Part shown: positions 20,025 through 28,900 of the stretch, one piece after another
Layout: each line of letters opens with the position of its first letter
How positions within the stretch are numbered: the first letter of the stretch is position 1
NCBI RefSeq assembly: GCF_001693755.1
Contig: NZ_LYST01000055.1
Coordinates: forward strand, 149,786-213,785
Direction: 5' to 3'
Length of the DNA: 64,000 nt
DNA from: Gilliamella sp. wkB171
GTDB taxonomy: Bacteria; Pseudomonadota; Gammaproteobacteria; Enterobacterales; Orbaceae
Program-made: the position numbers and the translations under genes
Notes under the pieces: model-generated
Told to the model about the DNA's origin: nothing
Seen by the model: the letters and a program-made list of their open reading frames with translations, nothing else
Database searches by the model: none

Positions 20025-20366
20025 TTACTTATTGATTGAATCTAATAGTAAACTAGATAAAAGAATTCCCGTGTGCATCTGTTTAATGTCACTCACGCGA
20101 GATTCTTCCGTTAGTTTTTTCATCATTTCTGAATTTTCAAAACGTAATTTAAATGTTAATTGGTTGGTTTCAGACAACACTAACATTTGAGAAGCACTTA
20201 GATTACTAAGCATGTCAGCTGTTTCTTCATCAATGCCTAGTCGATACATCGCCATTACTTTATCTTTTTCAAGCATGCGTTGACTTAGTAGTAATGTTGA
20301 AAGATTCAAATGATGTATGCATTTAAGAATATCGTCATCTAATATATTACCCAATTTAATCACCAA
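20025..20366 (-). CDS. flhD: FlhD, flagellar master activator subunit (non-ATG start)
   Basis: Partner of FlhC. Recognised from HHLNLSTLLLSQRMLEKDK, AMYRLGIDEETADMLSNLSA and VSDIKQMHTGILLSSLLLDS. The frame opens just after an in-frame TAG at 20370-20372 and has no ATG before the conserved region; candidates are TTG 20366, GTG 20363 and TTG 20354. The last has GGTGA at ideal spacing and gives an E. coli-like N-terminus, so it may be the real start (109 residues). The upstream 157-bp spacer is very AT-rich and should hold the regulated flhDC promoter. Confidence 0.93.
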   Translation of the reverse strand: MVIKLGNILDDDILKCIHHLNLSTLLLSQRMLEKDKVMAMYRLGIDEETADMLSNLSASQMLVLSETNQLTFKLRFENSEMMKKLTEESRVSDIKQMHTGILLSSLLLDSINK

Positions 20367-20523
20367 TCCCTATCCAGTAAAGTTCGCATTAAAAAGTGCG
20401 AAATAAATAAATTTTTATTAGAAATATTTTTTTATGCTTAAAATTACATTTTTAAACGAAAAAAATCAATAAAAAAATAATTTCAATTTATTTTCGATTA
20501 ATTAAATTTTATTTAACTCTTTT

Positions 20524-21240
20524 TTATAAGCTAATTTTACTTTGTATTCTTTTTATTGCTTGGCTGTGTAATTGGCTGACTCGTGATTCACTAATATCCA
20601 TAATTTTGCCAATCTCTTTTAAATTGAGCTCTTCTTGATAGTAAAGCGCCAATACCATTTTTTCTTTTTCTGGCAGTTTTTCTATTTGCTCAATAATGAT
20701 ATTACGAATTTCATCGTTAATGATGTTGGAAAATGGTGTGTTATCATCTTGATAATCAATCATCACATCTAGACTATCACCGAGCTTTTTTTGTATTTCG
20801 TCGTAAGAATATAGTTGGCTATAATTGGAATCTAACAATATTTTGCGATATTCGCTTAGAGACAGTTGTAAGTAATTGGCAATTTGCTGATCAGTAGGTG
20901 CAACACCTAATTGCTGTTCAAGTTGGTGAATTGCCTGAGTGACATCTTTAATTTTTTTGCGTGTTTGTCTAGGTAGCCAATCTCGACTACGTAACTCATC
21001 TAACATGGCGCCTTTGATTCGCGGAATGGCAAAGGTTGTAAAAGTATTACCTTGTGATGCATCATAACGTTTTATTGTGTCTAATAAACCGATATAACCA
21101 ACTTGTAATAAATCATCAAGCTCTACTGTTGTGGGTAAGCGAACTGCTAATTTTAGTGCTTCATTACGAACCAAATGAATATATTTTTGCCAATCAATTT
21201 CATTCATTACACCTTGTGAGTTATAAAGGTTATCATTCAT
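20524..21240 (-). CDS. fliA: FliA, flagellar sigma factor (sigma-28)
   Basis: Directs RNA polymerase to late flagellar promoters, 238 residues. Start at 21240 matches the E. coli N-terminus (MNDNLYNSQGVMNEIDWQKY) better than the TTG at 21252. Region 2 is LDDLLQVGYIGLLDTIKRYD, region 3 contains PRQTRKKIKDVTQAIHQLEQ, and region 4 has the helix-turn-helix LKEIGKIMDISESRVSQLHS. It sits between fliC and flhD on the same strand; no fliZ follows. Confidence 0.98.
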   Translation of the reverse strand: MNDNLYNSQGVMNEIDWQKYIHLVRNEALKLAVRLPTTVELDDLLQVGYIGLLDTIKRYDASQGNTFTTFAIPRIKGAMLDELRSRDWLPRQTRKKIKDVTQAIHQLEQQLGVAPTDQQIANYLQLSLSEYRKILLDSNYSQLYSYDEIQKKLGDSLDVMIDYQDDNTPFSNIINDEIRNIIIEQIEKLPEKEKMVLALYYQEELNLKEIGKIMDISESRVSQLHSQAIKRIQSKISL

Positions 21241-21338
21241 TTTATGAACCAATGTAAAAAATGCCTAATGGTATTATGGTGATAATCGGTTAATTTGATG
21301 GCGAGAATAGCGTAGTAAATAATAGGTATTTGGCATTA

Positions 21339-21372
21339 TTAGCAATAACGGAAATTAAACCGTTATTGCTAA
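21339..21372 (-). terminator. Hairpin after fliC
   Basis: Perfect 13-bp inverted repeat (21339-21351 with 21360-21372) and 8-nt loop, 40 bp after the fliC stop. No strong U-tract follows on the minus strand, so it could also be a 3' stabilising stem of the abundant flagellin mRNA. Confidence 0.6.
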
Positions 21373-21412
21373 GTTCAAAATTAGAGTAACCAGAAAATTT
21401 TAGATAAAAAAC

Positions 21413-22225
21413 TTATTGTAATAAAGATAGTACTGATTGTGGTACTTGGTTAGCTTGTGCTAATACAGATGTACCTGCTTGTTGTAAAATTTGACCACGC
21501 GTCATATTTGATACTTCGGTTGCATAATCAGCATCTTCAATTCGGCTACGTGCAGAACTTAAGTTATTTACTGTGTTATTGATGTTGTTAACAGTTGATT
21601 CAAAACGGTTTTGTACCGCACCTAGCTCACCACGTAATGCATCAATTTTTGATAATGCTGCATCAAGCGTTTTTAATGGATCTGCTGTTGGTGTGTCTGA
21701 TACATTGAAAGCAGCTAGACCTAATTCTGTGCTATCAATTTTTTTCAAATTGATTTCAATGGTTTCGCCGTCATTTGCGCCAACTTGGATTTTTAGTGAT
21801 TTATCTGCTGACAATACTTTAGAACCATTGAAATCAGTTTGTTTAGATACACGGTCGATCTCTTCTAAACGTTGATCGATTTCGTTTTGGATTGACTCTA
21901 AATCGCTTTGTGAGTTAGTGCCGTTTGCTGCTTGAACTGTTAATTCACGAATACGTTGTACGTTGTTATTAATTTCGTTTAATGCACCTTCAGTTGTTTG
22001 CGCAAGTGAGATACCATCATTTGCATTACGCGCTGCTTGAGTTAAACCTTTAATGTTTGAAGAAAAACGGTTAGCGATAGCTTGACCTGCTGCGTCATCT
22101 TTAGCGCTATTAATACGCATACCAGATGAAAGACGTTCAATAGCTGTGCCAAGCACACTTTGTGAATTGTTAAGGTTATTTTTTGCCATTAAAGACATCG
22201 TATTAGTATTAATTACTTGTGCCAT
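21413..22225 (-). CDS. fliC: Flagellin (short form)
   Basis: Filament subunit, 270 residues from ATG 22225, which has AAAGGAG upstream; the ORF extends further 5' but the family N-terminus is MAQVINTNTMSL. N-terminal D0/D1 (residues 1 to about 150) and C-terminal D1/D0 (last about 90) are well conserved, including RINSAKDDAAGQAIANRF and ILQQAGTSVLAQANQVPQSV. The variable D2/D3 region is almost absent, leaving a minimal flagellin against about 500 residues in E. coli K-12. The segment RIRELTVQ, in the TLR5-recognised part, is retained. Confidence 0.98.
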   Translation of the reverse strand: MAQVINTNTMSLMAKNNLNNSQSVLGTAIERLSSGMRINSAKDDAAGQAIANRFSSNIKGLTQAARNANDGISLAQTTEGALNEINNNVQRIRELTVQAANGTNSQSDLESIQNEIDQRLEEIDRVSKQTDFNGSKVLSADKSLKIQVGANDGETIEINLKKIDSTELGLAAFNVSDTPTADPLKTLDAALSKIDALRGELGAVQNRFESTVNNINNTVNNLSSARSRIEDADYATEVSNMTRGQILQQAGTSVLAQANQVPQSVLSLLQ

Positions 22226-22301
22226 TTTTATCTCCTTTAATATTATTAGTAAAATCAACGTTATACTGATTATTAATTCAATATTCTTGCTGACAGATAA
22301 T

Positions 22302-22328
22302 GTATCGGTAGTAAAAAAAGAAACTTTA
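22302..22328 (-). promoter_or_regulatory. Sigma-28 promoter of fliC
   Basis: Minus strand: TAAAGTTT (22321-22328), 11-nt T-rich spacer, ACCGATAC (22302-22309). Two mismatches to the full consensus. It leaves an untranslated leader of about 70 nt before the flagellin ATG. Confidence 0.9.
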
Positions 22329-22476
22329 ATTTTTTTCTACATTATGGTTGATTTTACTCAGTTTTAATGGCGATTTTTGTTAGGTAAATTGATATAAATC
22401 ATTTAATTAAATTATTTTTTATGTTTTATAAAATCGCACCGTTTTTATTATGTCTCGATAAAATTTCAAACCTGAT

Positions 22477-22503
22477 TAAACTTTTTAGTAAGTTAGCCGA
22501 TAT
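22477..22503 (+). promoter_or_regulatory. Sigma-28 promoter of fliDST
   Basis: Plus strand: TAAACTTT (22477-22484), 11-nt spacer, GCCGATAT (22496-22503). Two mismatches to consensus. It lies 37 bp before the fliD ATG and diverges from the fliC promoter. The rest of the 315-bp fliC-fliD spacer is AT-rich with no other recognised element. Confidence 0.88.
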
Positions 22504-22540
22504 AAAACTTATCGAATAATTGTTATAGGTTGATCAGATA

Positions 22541-23974
22541 ATGGCAATGAGTGTGTTAGGTATCGGTTCAGGAATCGATCTTAATGAAGTTTTAAATCAA
22601 TTAGAGTCTGTTGAAAAAACACGTTTGACTCCAATTAAATCACAACAAAAAGCGGTTAATGCCAAAATTAGTGGATTTGGTAAGTTAAAAAGTGCGTTGA
22701 CGGCATTTAATTCAGCCACCGAAAAATTGCAGAAAAAAGATTTATTTCAAAGCAAAATAGCAACTAGCAATGATAGTTATTTTACAGCTAAAGTAAATAG
22801 TCAGGCACAATCAGGTAATTATGCTGTAAGCGTTGAGCAATTAGCGACTTCGCATAGCGTTGCAACAACGTCAATTAATGATAAAAATATGGGCTTAGGG
22901 AGTGATAGTGAAAGCCGCACAGTGACCATTAAGCAAGCTAATGGTAGTGAACTTAATATTGAGTTATCTAAAGACGAAACTTCGCTTGAGTCAATTGCTA
23001 ATGCAATTAATCACGCCAAAGTAACTAATGCTGATGGTAGCACGAGTGAATCGACGATGAATGCAGCCGTTGTTCGTTCAGGTACGGGGAGTTATCAGTT
23101 AGTGATCACCGCTAAAGAGACTGGGGAACAACAGACTATTACGTCCATTTCGTCAGATGATGAGCAGTTAAATAACATAATTGGCTTTGACTATAATCAA
23201 AAAGATAATGCTAATATGACTGAAGTTTGCCAAGCGCAAGATGCTAAGTTTACTTTTAATGGTATTGCCATTACCAGCGCTTCAAATACTGTTAAAGATG
23301 TGGTTGCTGGCATTGATATCACCTTAAAGGCAACGACTACAACTAGCGAAAATTTAACTATAACGGCTGATAACGAAAAAGCCGAAGAAGCCATTAAACA
23401 GTGGGTTGAGGCATTTAATCAATTACAATCAACCATATCGAGCTTGACTAAATTTACCGCAAAAGAGGCCAATTCCGAAGAGTTAGATAGTAATAATGGA
23501 CCGCTCATTGGTGATTCTACTTTACGTAATATCGATCAAAGTATTCGTTCAATTTTTGCAAAAGGGCAAGCTGGGGAATTTTCGGTTTTAGCACAAATTG
23601 GTGTCAATATGGATAATAATGGTTCATTAACTATCAACCAAACTCAATTACAAAAAGTGCTGAGTGAAAATAGTGAAGCTGTTGCTGAGTTGTTTATTGG
23701 TGATGGTCAAAATAGCGGTATCGCTAATGAGGTTTTCGCTAAGATTAGTGGATTTATTGATAATGACGGTATGATTGATTCTGCAACGAATGGCTTAAAT
23801 TCGACATTAAAATCATTAGATAAGCGTTATGAACAAGTGAATAACTCAATTGAACAAACTGTTGAACGCTATCGAGTACAATTTACTAAGTTGGATGTTT
23901 TAATCAGCTCGTTAGATAGCATGAGTAACTATTTATCTACTCAATTTGACATGATGGCCAATTTAAAAAAATAG
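22541..23974 (+). CDS. fliD: FliD, filament cap protein (HAP2)
   Basis: Caps the growing filament and inserts flagellin, 477 residues. Starts with SVLGIGSGIDLNEVLNQLES, typical of FliD; the C-terminal domain ends with YRVQFTKLDVLISSLDSMSN and a helical tail (STQFDMMANLKK). Coiled-coil ends flank beta-rich middle domains (TITSISSDDEQLNNIIGF is in the middle). First gene of fliDST under a sigma-28 promoter. Confidence 0.97.
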   Translation: MAMSVLGIGSGIDLNEVLNQLESVEKTRLTPIKSQQKAVNAKISGFGKLKSALTAFNSATEKLQKKDLFQSKIATSNDSYFTAKVNSQAQSGNYAVSVEQLATSHSVATTSINDKNMGLGSDSESRTVTIKQANGSELNIELSKDETSLESIANAINHAKVTNADGSTSESTMNAAVVRSGTGSYQLVITAKETGEQQTITSISSDDEQLNNIIGFDYNQKDNANMTEVCQAQDAKFTFNGIAITSASNTVKDVVAGIDITLKATTTTSENLTITADNEKAEEAIKQWVEAFNQLQSTISSLTKFTAKEANSEELDSNNGPLIGDSTLRNIDQSIRSIFAKGQAGEFSVLAQIGVNMDNNGSLTINQTQLQKVLSENSEAVAELFIGDGQNSGIANEVFAKISGFIDNDGMIDSATNGLNSTLKSLDKRYEQVNNSIEQTVERYRVQFTKLDVLISSLDSMSNYLSTQFDMMANLKK

Positions 23975-23983
23975 GAATACCCG

Positions 23984-24364
23984 ATGTATAAAGTTGGTTC
24001 TGATGCTTATCAGCAAGTGAATTTAGAAACTCAAGTTAGTCAGGCGTCCCCTCATCAATTGATTGTATTACTGTTTGATGGTGCACTTAACGCTATTCGC
24101 TTGGCCAGTCTACACATTGAACGAGGCAATATTGCCGGTAAAGGCGCAGCAATTTCAAAAGCCATTAATATCATTGATAATGGCTTGAAAAGTTGTTTAG
24201 ATCTAGAACAAGGTGGCGAAATTGCTGAAAATCTAGATCGCTTATATCACTATATGACCCAACAATTGGTGCTAGCAAATTTGCATAATGATAGGCAAAA
24301 ATTACAAACTTGCTTTGATTTACTTGATAATATTGCAGAGTCTTGGCGCGAGATTGCCAGATAA
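23984..24364 (+). CDS. fliS: FliS, flagellin chaperone
   Basis: Binds the C-terminus of flagellin in the cytosol to prevent premature polymerisation. It has 126 residues, all-helical, with the family blocks QVSQASPHQLIVLLFDGALN, KGAAISKAINIIDNGLKSCL and LDRLYHYMTQQLVLANLHND. Starts 9 bp after fliD. Confidence 0.97.
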   Translation: MYKVGSDAYQQVNLETQVSQASPHQLIVLLFDGALNAIRLASLHIERGNIAGKGAAISKAINIIDNGLKSCLDLEQGGEIAENLDRLYHYMTQQLVLANLHNDRQKLQTCFDLLDNIAESWREIAR

Positions 24365-24377
24365 AAAGGAATAGAAT

Positions 24378-24722
24378 GTGAAAACATCTTTATTAGAACA
24401 ATATGAACAACTTAATTATGTCACAGAACAAATGCTTATCAATGCGCGTGATGAAAATTGGGATCTATTGTTAACTTGGCAAGCTAAATATCATCAATTA
24501 ACGAAAGCAATTATGCAGGCCGATGATCTCACTGCTGTTGATAAAATACCTTTAAAACAAAAAGATATATTTAGTATGTATATAAAAAATATTCATAGCT
24601 ATCAACAGCAAATTAGTCAATTAATTATTTATCGTCATGCTCAATTAAAAGAGTTAATTGGCGAACAAGTCGATTATCAAACAAAGCTTGATAGCTATCA
24701 AAAAATCGCAAGTTTAATTTAG
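24378..24722 (+). CDS. fliT: FliT, FliD chaperone
   Basis: Chaperone of the cap protein and, in enterobacteria, an antagonist of FlhDC. It has 114 residues, helical, with low family-wide conservation; LLEQYEQLNYVTEQMLINAR matches the FliT N-terminal helix. GTG start at 24378 with AAAGGA 8 nt upstream (the overlapping ATG at 24376 is followed by a stop). Identity rests partly on its position after fliS. Confidence 0.85.
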   Translation: MKTSLLEQYEQLNYVTEQMLINARDENWDLLLTWQAKYHQLTKAIMQADDLTAVDKIPLKQKDIFSMYIKNIHSYQQQISQLIIYRHAQLKELIGEQVDYQTKLDSYQKIASLI

Positions 24723-24818
24723 ATTGCCTTATTAGCTTTAGTTTTATTAATAAAATACGGTTAAATATAACTATGTTGAGCAAAATAGTGATATTGTTGG
24801 CCAGTGATTTTTAGTTAT

Positions 24819-24844
24819 GATAAGTGATATTGCAATCACTTATC
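24819..24844. terminator. Hairpin between fliT and fliE
   Basis: Perfect 10-bp stem GATAAGTGAT/ATCACTTATC with 6-nt loop in the 231-bp gap between convergent fliT and fliE. The T-run is weak on both sides. Nothing else is recognised in this gap. Confidence 0.6.
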
Positions 24845-24953
24845 AGATGTTTGAATCTTATTTAGCGTTACTTACAACCGCTTATAGTAATATGACGAGC
24901 TGTGAGTCATGCTAAACCTGTTAAATTGAAGATAGCATAGACAATTACATCAT

Positions 24954-25280
24954 TTAAACATTCATGTTCATGACTTCTTGATAGGCAGCAACGAGTTTAT
25001 TACGCACTTGAATACCAAATTGAAGTGAAACCGAAGATTTTTGCATATTAACCATCACTTCATTTAACGTTATGTTGGGCTTTCCTTGTTCAAAAGCTTG
25101 TGCTTGATTATGGGCCTGAATTTGTGTTTGGCTAATGTGATCGAGTGCCATTTTTAATGCCGCAGTAAAATCAGATTGTGCGCTCTTTGATTGGTTGTTT
25201 ATTGTGGAGTTGGTTTGATTAAAATCAACTAGAAACGTATTGTTAATTGTATTTAGCGTGTTCATGGCGTTAAAAGTCAT
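24954..25280 (-). CDS. fliE: FliE, rod-MS ring adapter
   Basis: Joins the MS ring to the rod and is exported early, 108 residues. The conserved C-terminal half reads [20 protein letters not shown] then [20 protein letters not shown]. It is divergent from fliF across a 163-bp spacer, the same arrangement as in E. coli; the spacer should carry FlhDC-dependent promoters for both. Confidence 0.96.
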   Translation of the reverse strand: MTFNAMNTLNTINNTFLVDFNQTNSTINNQSKSAQSDFTAALKMALDHISQTQIQAHNQAQAFEQGKPNITLNEVMVNMQKSSVSLQFGIQVRNKLVAAYQEVMNMNV

Positions 25281-25443
25281 CTCTTCTTAACTTGCTCAAT
25301 ATGTGATTGAATTTAACATACAACCTTAAATCTAAATGCCACAAGTAAGGGGTAAAGCATTTGCTTTTTTAGCTATTGATTTTTTTAAATGGATTGATAA
25401 TAAACTCTAGAACAAATCTAATTAGTTTAGCATTAGGGTTTTT

Positions 25444-27153
25444 ATGGATAGCCAAACTGTCGGTAACAAAGGCGAATCAATATTGAGTAAGTTACCATTT
25501 ATCAATCAATTTAAACAAAATCGTAAAATGCTGCTGCTTGTTGCTGGCGTGGTTGTGCTTGCCATTAGTAGTATCGCCTATTTATGGTTAAAAGATGATA
25601 ATTATGGGGTTTTGTTTAGCCAGTTGAGCGATAAAGATGGCGGCGAAATTATTAGCCAACTTGATAAGATGAATATTCCTTATCAGTTTTCATCTTCAGG
25701 ATCGACTATCTTAATTCCTGCTGATAAAGTTTATGACACGCGCTTACGTATTGCCCAGCAAGGCCTACCTAAAGGTGGTGCTGTTGGTTTTGAATTACTC
25801 GACAAAGACAGCTTTGGTATGAGTCAATTTAATGAACAGATTAATTATCAACGCGCATTAGAAGGCGAACTATCAAGAACCATTTCAATTATTAGTAGTG
25901 TGGATGATGCGAGAGTGCATTTAGCGATGCCTAAGCCATCTTTATTTGTACGTGAACGAAAATTTCCTTCAGCGTCTGTAGCATTAACATTGTTGCCAGG
26001 ACGATCATTATCGCAAGGGCAAATAGATGCTATTGTTCATTTAATTTCAAGCAGTGTACCGGAATTACAAGCAGAAAAAGTCACAATTATTGACCAACAA
26101 GGTCATTTATTAACGGGTGAAAAATTTCGCGACGGTAACGTCAACGTAGCGCAGTTAGAATACAGTCAAAAAGTAGAAGATACTATTCGAGAGCGGGTCG
26201 AAAAAATCATTACACCAGTGTTAGGTAAACAAAATATTATGGTGCAAGTTAATGCTGATATTGATTATAGCCGGCAAGAAGCAACATCTGAAACCTTTGA
26301 TCCCAATGGCGATACTGCTCAGCAAACCTTACGTAGTAAGCATCAAGTGGAGAATCGTCAGTTAGCAGCAAACGATAACACAGGTGGTGTGCCGGGCGCT
26401 TTGTCAAACCAACCTATGCCAACACCGAGTGCCCCAATAGATGATAATCCAGACTCAAAATCAAAAGACGATAAGAAAAAAATTTATAATTTACAATCAA
26501 ATAACACGTTAAATTTTGAAGTAAATAGACAAATCGTGCACAGTAAAATCCCAGAAGGGCGTATTAAACGATTGTCAGTTGCAGTGCTGGTTAATTATAA
26601 GTTTATGGCACAACAGTTGGATCAATCTCAATTACAAGAGCAATCTGACAATGCCAAGGAACCAGCACCACAATGGGTGAAATTAGATAAAGACGAATTG
26701 GAAAATATTGAAGCATTAGCGCGTCAAGCAATGGGATTTTCTGATTCACGCGGTGATACGTTGACAGTTGCAAATTTAAAATTTACCGATCAAGCGCTCG
26801 AAACGGATGATAGCTTGCCATTTTGGCGAACACATGAGTTTTATGATGTGCTAAAAACAGTAATTAAATATCTTGTTTATGTTTTAGTGTTATGGTTTGT
26901 TTGGCGCAAAATGTTACGTGCTTTATGGATTAAATTACAACGCCAGCTCTTTAATGTGAACCATGCTTCAACGGATACTAAATTATCGGGTGAGGATAAG
27001 TTAGATTATAAGGCGCATAGTAAACAGCAGCAGAAGATATTTGAAGATAATATGCAGCAGCAACAATATATTCGCAAAATTGTCGAGAAAGATCCTCGGG
27101 TCATGGCGTTAATTATACGTGGTTGGATAAGTAAGGCGGACACAAATCCATGA
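25444..27153 (+). CDS. fliF: FliF, MS-ring protein
   Basis: Forms the membrane-supramembrane ring, 569 residues. Membrane segments lie near residues 28-48 (LLLVAGVVVLAISSIAYLWL) and around 475 (TVIKYLVYVLVLWFVW). Ring-building domains show NYGVLFSQLSDKDGGEIISQ, DSFGMSQFNEQINYQRALEG and VDDARVHLAMPKPSLFVRE. The C-terminal FliG-binding tail is present. Its stop overlaps the fliG start by 4 bp. Confidence 0.98.
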   Translation: MDSQTVGNKGESILSKLPFINQFKQNRKMLLLVAGVVVLAISSIAYLWLKDDNYGVLFSQLSDKDGGEIISQLDKMNIPYQFSSSGSTILIPADKVYDTRLRIAQQGLPKGGAVGFELLDKDSFGMSQFNEQINYQRALEGELSRTISIISSVDDARVHLAMPKPSLFVRERKFPSASVALTLLPGRSLSQGQIDAIVHLISSSVPELQAEKVTIIDQQGHLLTGEKFRDGNVNVAQLEYSQKVEDTIRERVEKIITPVLGKQNIMVQVNADIDYSRQEATSETFDPNGDTAQQTLRSKHQVENRQLAANDNTGGVPGALSNQPMPTPSAPIDDNPDSKSKDDKKKIYNLQSNNTLNFEVNRQIVHSKIPEGRIKRLSVAVLVNYKFMAQQLDQSQLQEQSDNAKEPAPQWVKLDKDELENIEALARQAMGFSDSRGDTLTVANLKFTDQALETDDSLPFWRTHEFYDVLKTVIKYLVYVLVLWFVWRKMLRALWIKLQRQLFNVNHASTDTKLSGEDKLDYKAHSKQQQKIFEDNMQQQQYIRKIVEKDPRVMALIIRGWISKADTNP

Positions 27154-28154
27154 ATTTAAGTTTAAGTGAATCTCAAAAAGCAGCAACCGTGCTAATGGTA
27201 TTAGGTGAAGAGCTTGCCGCTAACGTTATGCAATACCTTAATCCCAAAGAGGTACAGCAAATTAGTAGTGCAATGATGTCGCTACCACAACTTTCTCAAG
27301 AACAGTTGAAAGACATCTTAAATGAATGTCAAAAAACACTTGAAGAGTGTGCAGTACTTAATACCGATACCAATGGTTATTTACGTTCAATTCTCGAAAA
27401 ATCAATCGGTACTGAAAAAGCCGATCGGTTACTTGATGAGTTGTTAGAGGTCGATTTAGATGAAGCGAAAGATGGACTTGAGATGCTTAATTTTGTCGAT
27501 GCAGCTAGAGCGGTTGATTTAGTTAAAAAAGAACATCCACAAATTATTGCTACAATTTTAGTTCATTTAAATCGAGATTTAGCTGCGGAAATTTTAAATC
27601 TATTTGATGATGAATTACGTAATGATGTCATGCTTAGAATCGCAACATTTGGCGGGGTTGAGCCGTCGGCACTTCAGGTTTTATCTGCCTCATTATCGAC
27701 GTTACTACATGGTCAAAATATTAAACTTAATAACCTTGGTGGTATTCGTACTGCGGCTGAAATTATTAACTTGATGAAATCACAACAAGAAGAATTGGTG
27801 ATCAATTCCTTACGTGATTATGACAGTGAACTTGCACAGAAAATTATTGATGAAATGTTCTTGTTCGAAAATCTGGTTGAAGTTGATGATAGAAGCATCC
27901 AACGTCTACTTAAAGAGGTGGATAATGAAACATTGATTATTGCCTTAAAAGGGGCATCTGTGGCATTACGTGACAAGCTATTAAGTAATATGTCACAGCG
28001 TGCCGCTTCGATTTTACGTGAAGATTTAGAAAATAGACCACCAGTGCGCTTATCTCAAGTCGAAACAGAACAGAAGAAAATTTTGGTTATTGCGCGCAAA
28101 TTAGCTGAAAGTGGTGAAATGATTTTAAGTAGCGGTGATGACGAATATGTATAA
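27150..28154 (+). CDS. fliG: FliG, motor switch protein
   Basis: Rotor protein that meets MotA and transmits torque, 334 residues. The N-terminus (SESQKAATVLMVLGEELAAN) binds FliF; the middle domain has the EHPQ motif (KKEHPQIIATILVHL) for FliM; the C-terminal domain carries the charged torque helix (RSIQRLLKEVDNETLIIALK). Full length and intact. Confidence 0.98.
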   Translation: MNLSLSESQKAATVLMVLGEELAANVMQYLNPKEVQQISSAMMSLPQLSQEQLKDILNECQKTLEECAVLNTDTNGYLRSILEKSIGTEKADRLLDELLEVDLDEAKDGLEMLNFVDAARAVDLVKKEHPQIIATILVHLNRDLAAEILNLFDDELRNDVMLRIATFGGVEPSALQVLSASLSTLLHGQNIKLNNLGGIRTAAEIINLMKSQQEELVINSLRDYDSELAQKIIDEMFLFENLVEVDDRSIQRLLKEVDNETLIIALKGASVALRDKLLSNMSQRAASILREDLENRPPVRLSQVETEQKKILVIARKLAESGEMILSSGDDEYV

Positions 28155-28899
28155 TCGAACCAATACCATGAGTTGGGAACCATTAAGTTTTCAGGATTTA
28201 ACGTTAGCTAAGTCGCAAAAGTTAACCAAAAAGAAAATAACTAAAAATGCTGATAAGGTTGAGCCTAAGCCAGAACCTAAAGTTATTGAAGTCGACAACA
28301 GTGTTATTGAACAACAATTAGCCATTATCAAGCAACAAGCAAAAGAGCAAGCTTATCAAGATGGATTTAATTTAGGGAAAGAAGAAGGGTTTAATATAGG
28401 CCAACAAGCAGGTTATGAGCAAGGGTATGCCATTGGTCAACAAGAAGGCAAAGCGGTAATTGAACAACAGCTTGATGCAGAAAAATTAAAAGCAGTAGAG
28501 ACAATAGCTAATTTAGTTAGCCATTTTCATACCGCTATCAATCAAATAGATGATTTAATTGTCCCACAATTGTTTGATTTAGCCTTAGTTGCGGCACAAA
28601 AAACGGTAGGGACAATATCAAAAGTTAAACAAAAACAGTTAATGCATACCATTAAGACCTTAATTGACGAAGGTTCGATGATAATTAAGTCAGCTTCTTT
28701 GCACCTGCATCCCGATGATCTGTTATGGATTGAACCTTTATTACAAGATGAAATTAAACAATATCATTGGCAATTAGTTGCAGATACGAATGTTGAATTA
28801 GGTGACTGTAAAATATGGACCGATACTAATCAAGTCGATGCTAGCAATGCTTGTCATTGGCAAATGATGGCCGATTGTATACAGGGAGAGAATCAGTAG
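28147..28899 (+). CDS. fliH: FliH, regulator of the export ATPase
   Basis: Binds FliI and docks it to the C-ring, 250 residues from ATG 28147, chosen for GGTGA 8 nt upstream; GTG 28135 and ATG 28138 are in frame too. The N-terminal half has the Gly-rich GxxxG-type helix ([20 protein letters not shown]) typical of FliH, with [10 protein letters not shown] near the start resembling the tryptophan motif that contacts FlhA. Overlaps fliG by a few bases. Confidence 0.93.
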   Translation: MYNRTNTMSWEPLSFQDLTLAKSQKLTKKKITKNADKVEPKPEPKVIEVDNSVIEQQLAIIKQQAKEQAYQDGFNLGKEEGFNIGQQAGYEQGYAIGQQEGKAVIEQQLDAEKLKAVETIANLVSHFHTAINQIDDLIVPQLFDLALVAAQKTVGTISKVKQKQLMHTIKTLIDEGSMIIKSASLHLHPDDLLWIEPLLQDEIKQYHWQLVADTNVELGDCKIWTDTNQVDASNACHWQMMADCIQGENQ

Positions 28900-28900
28900 C

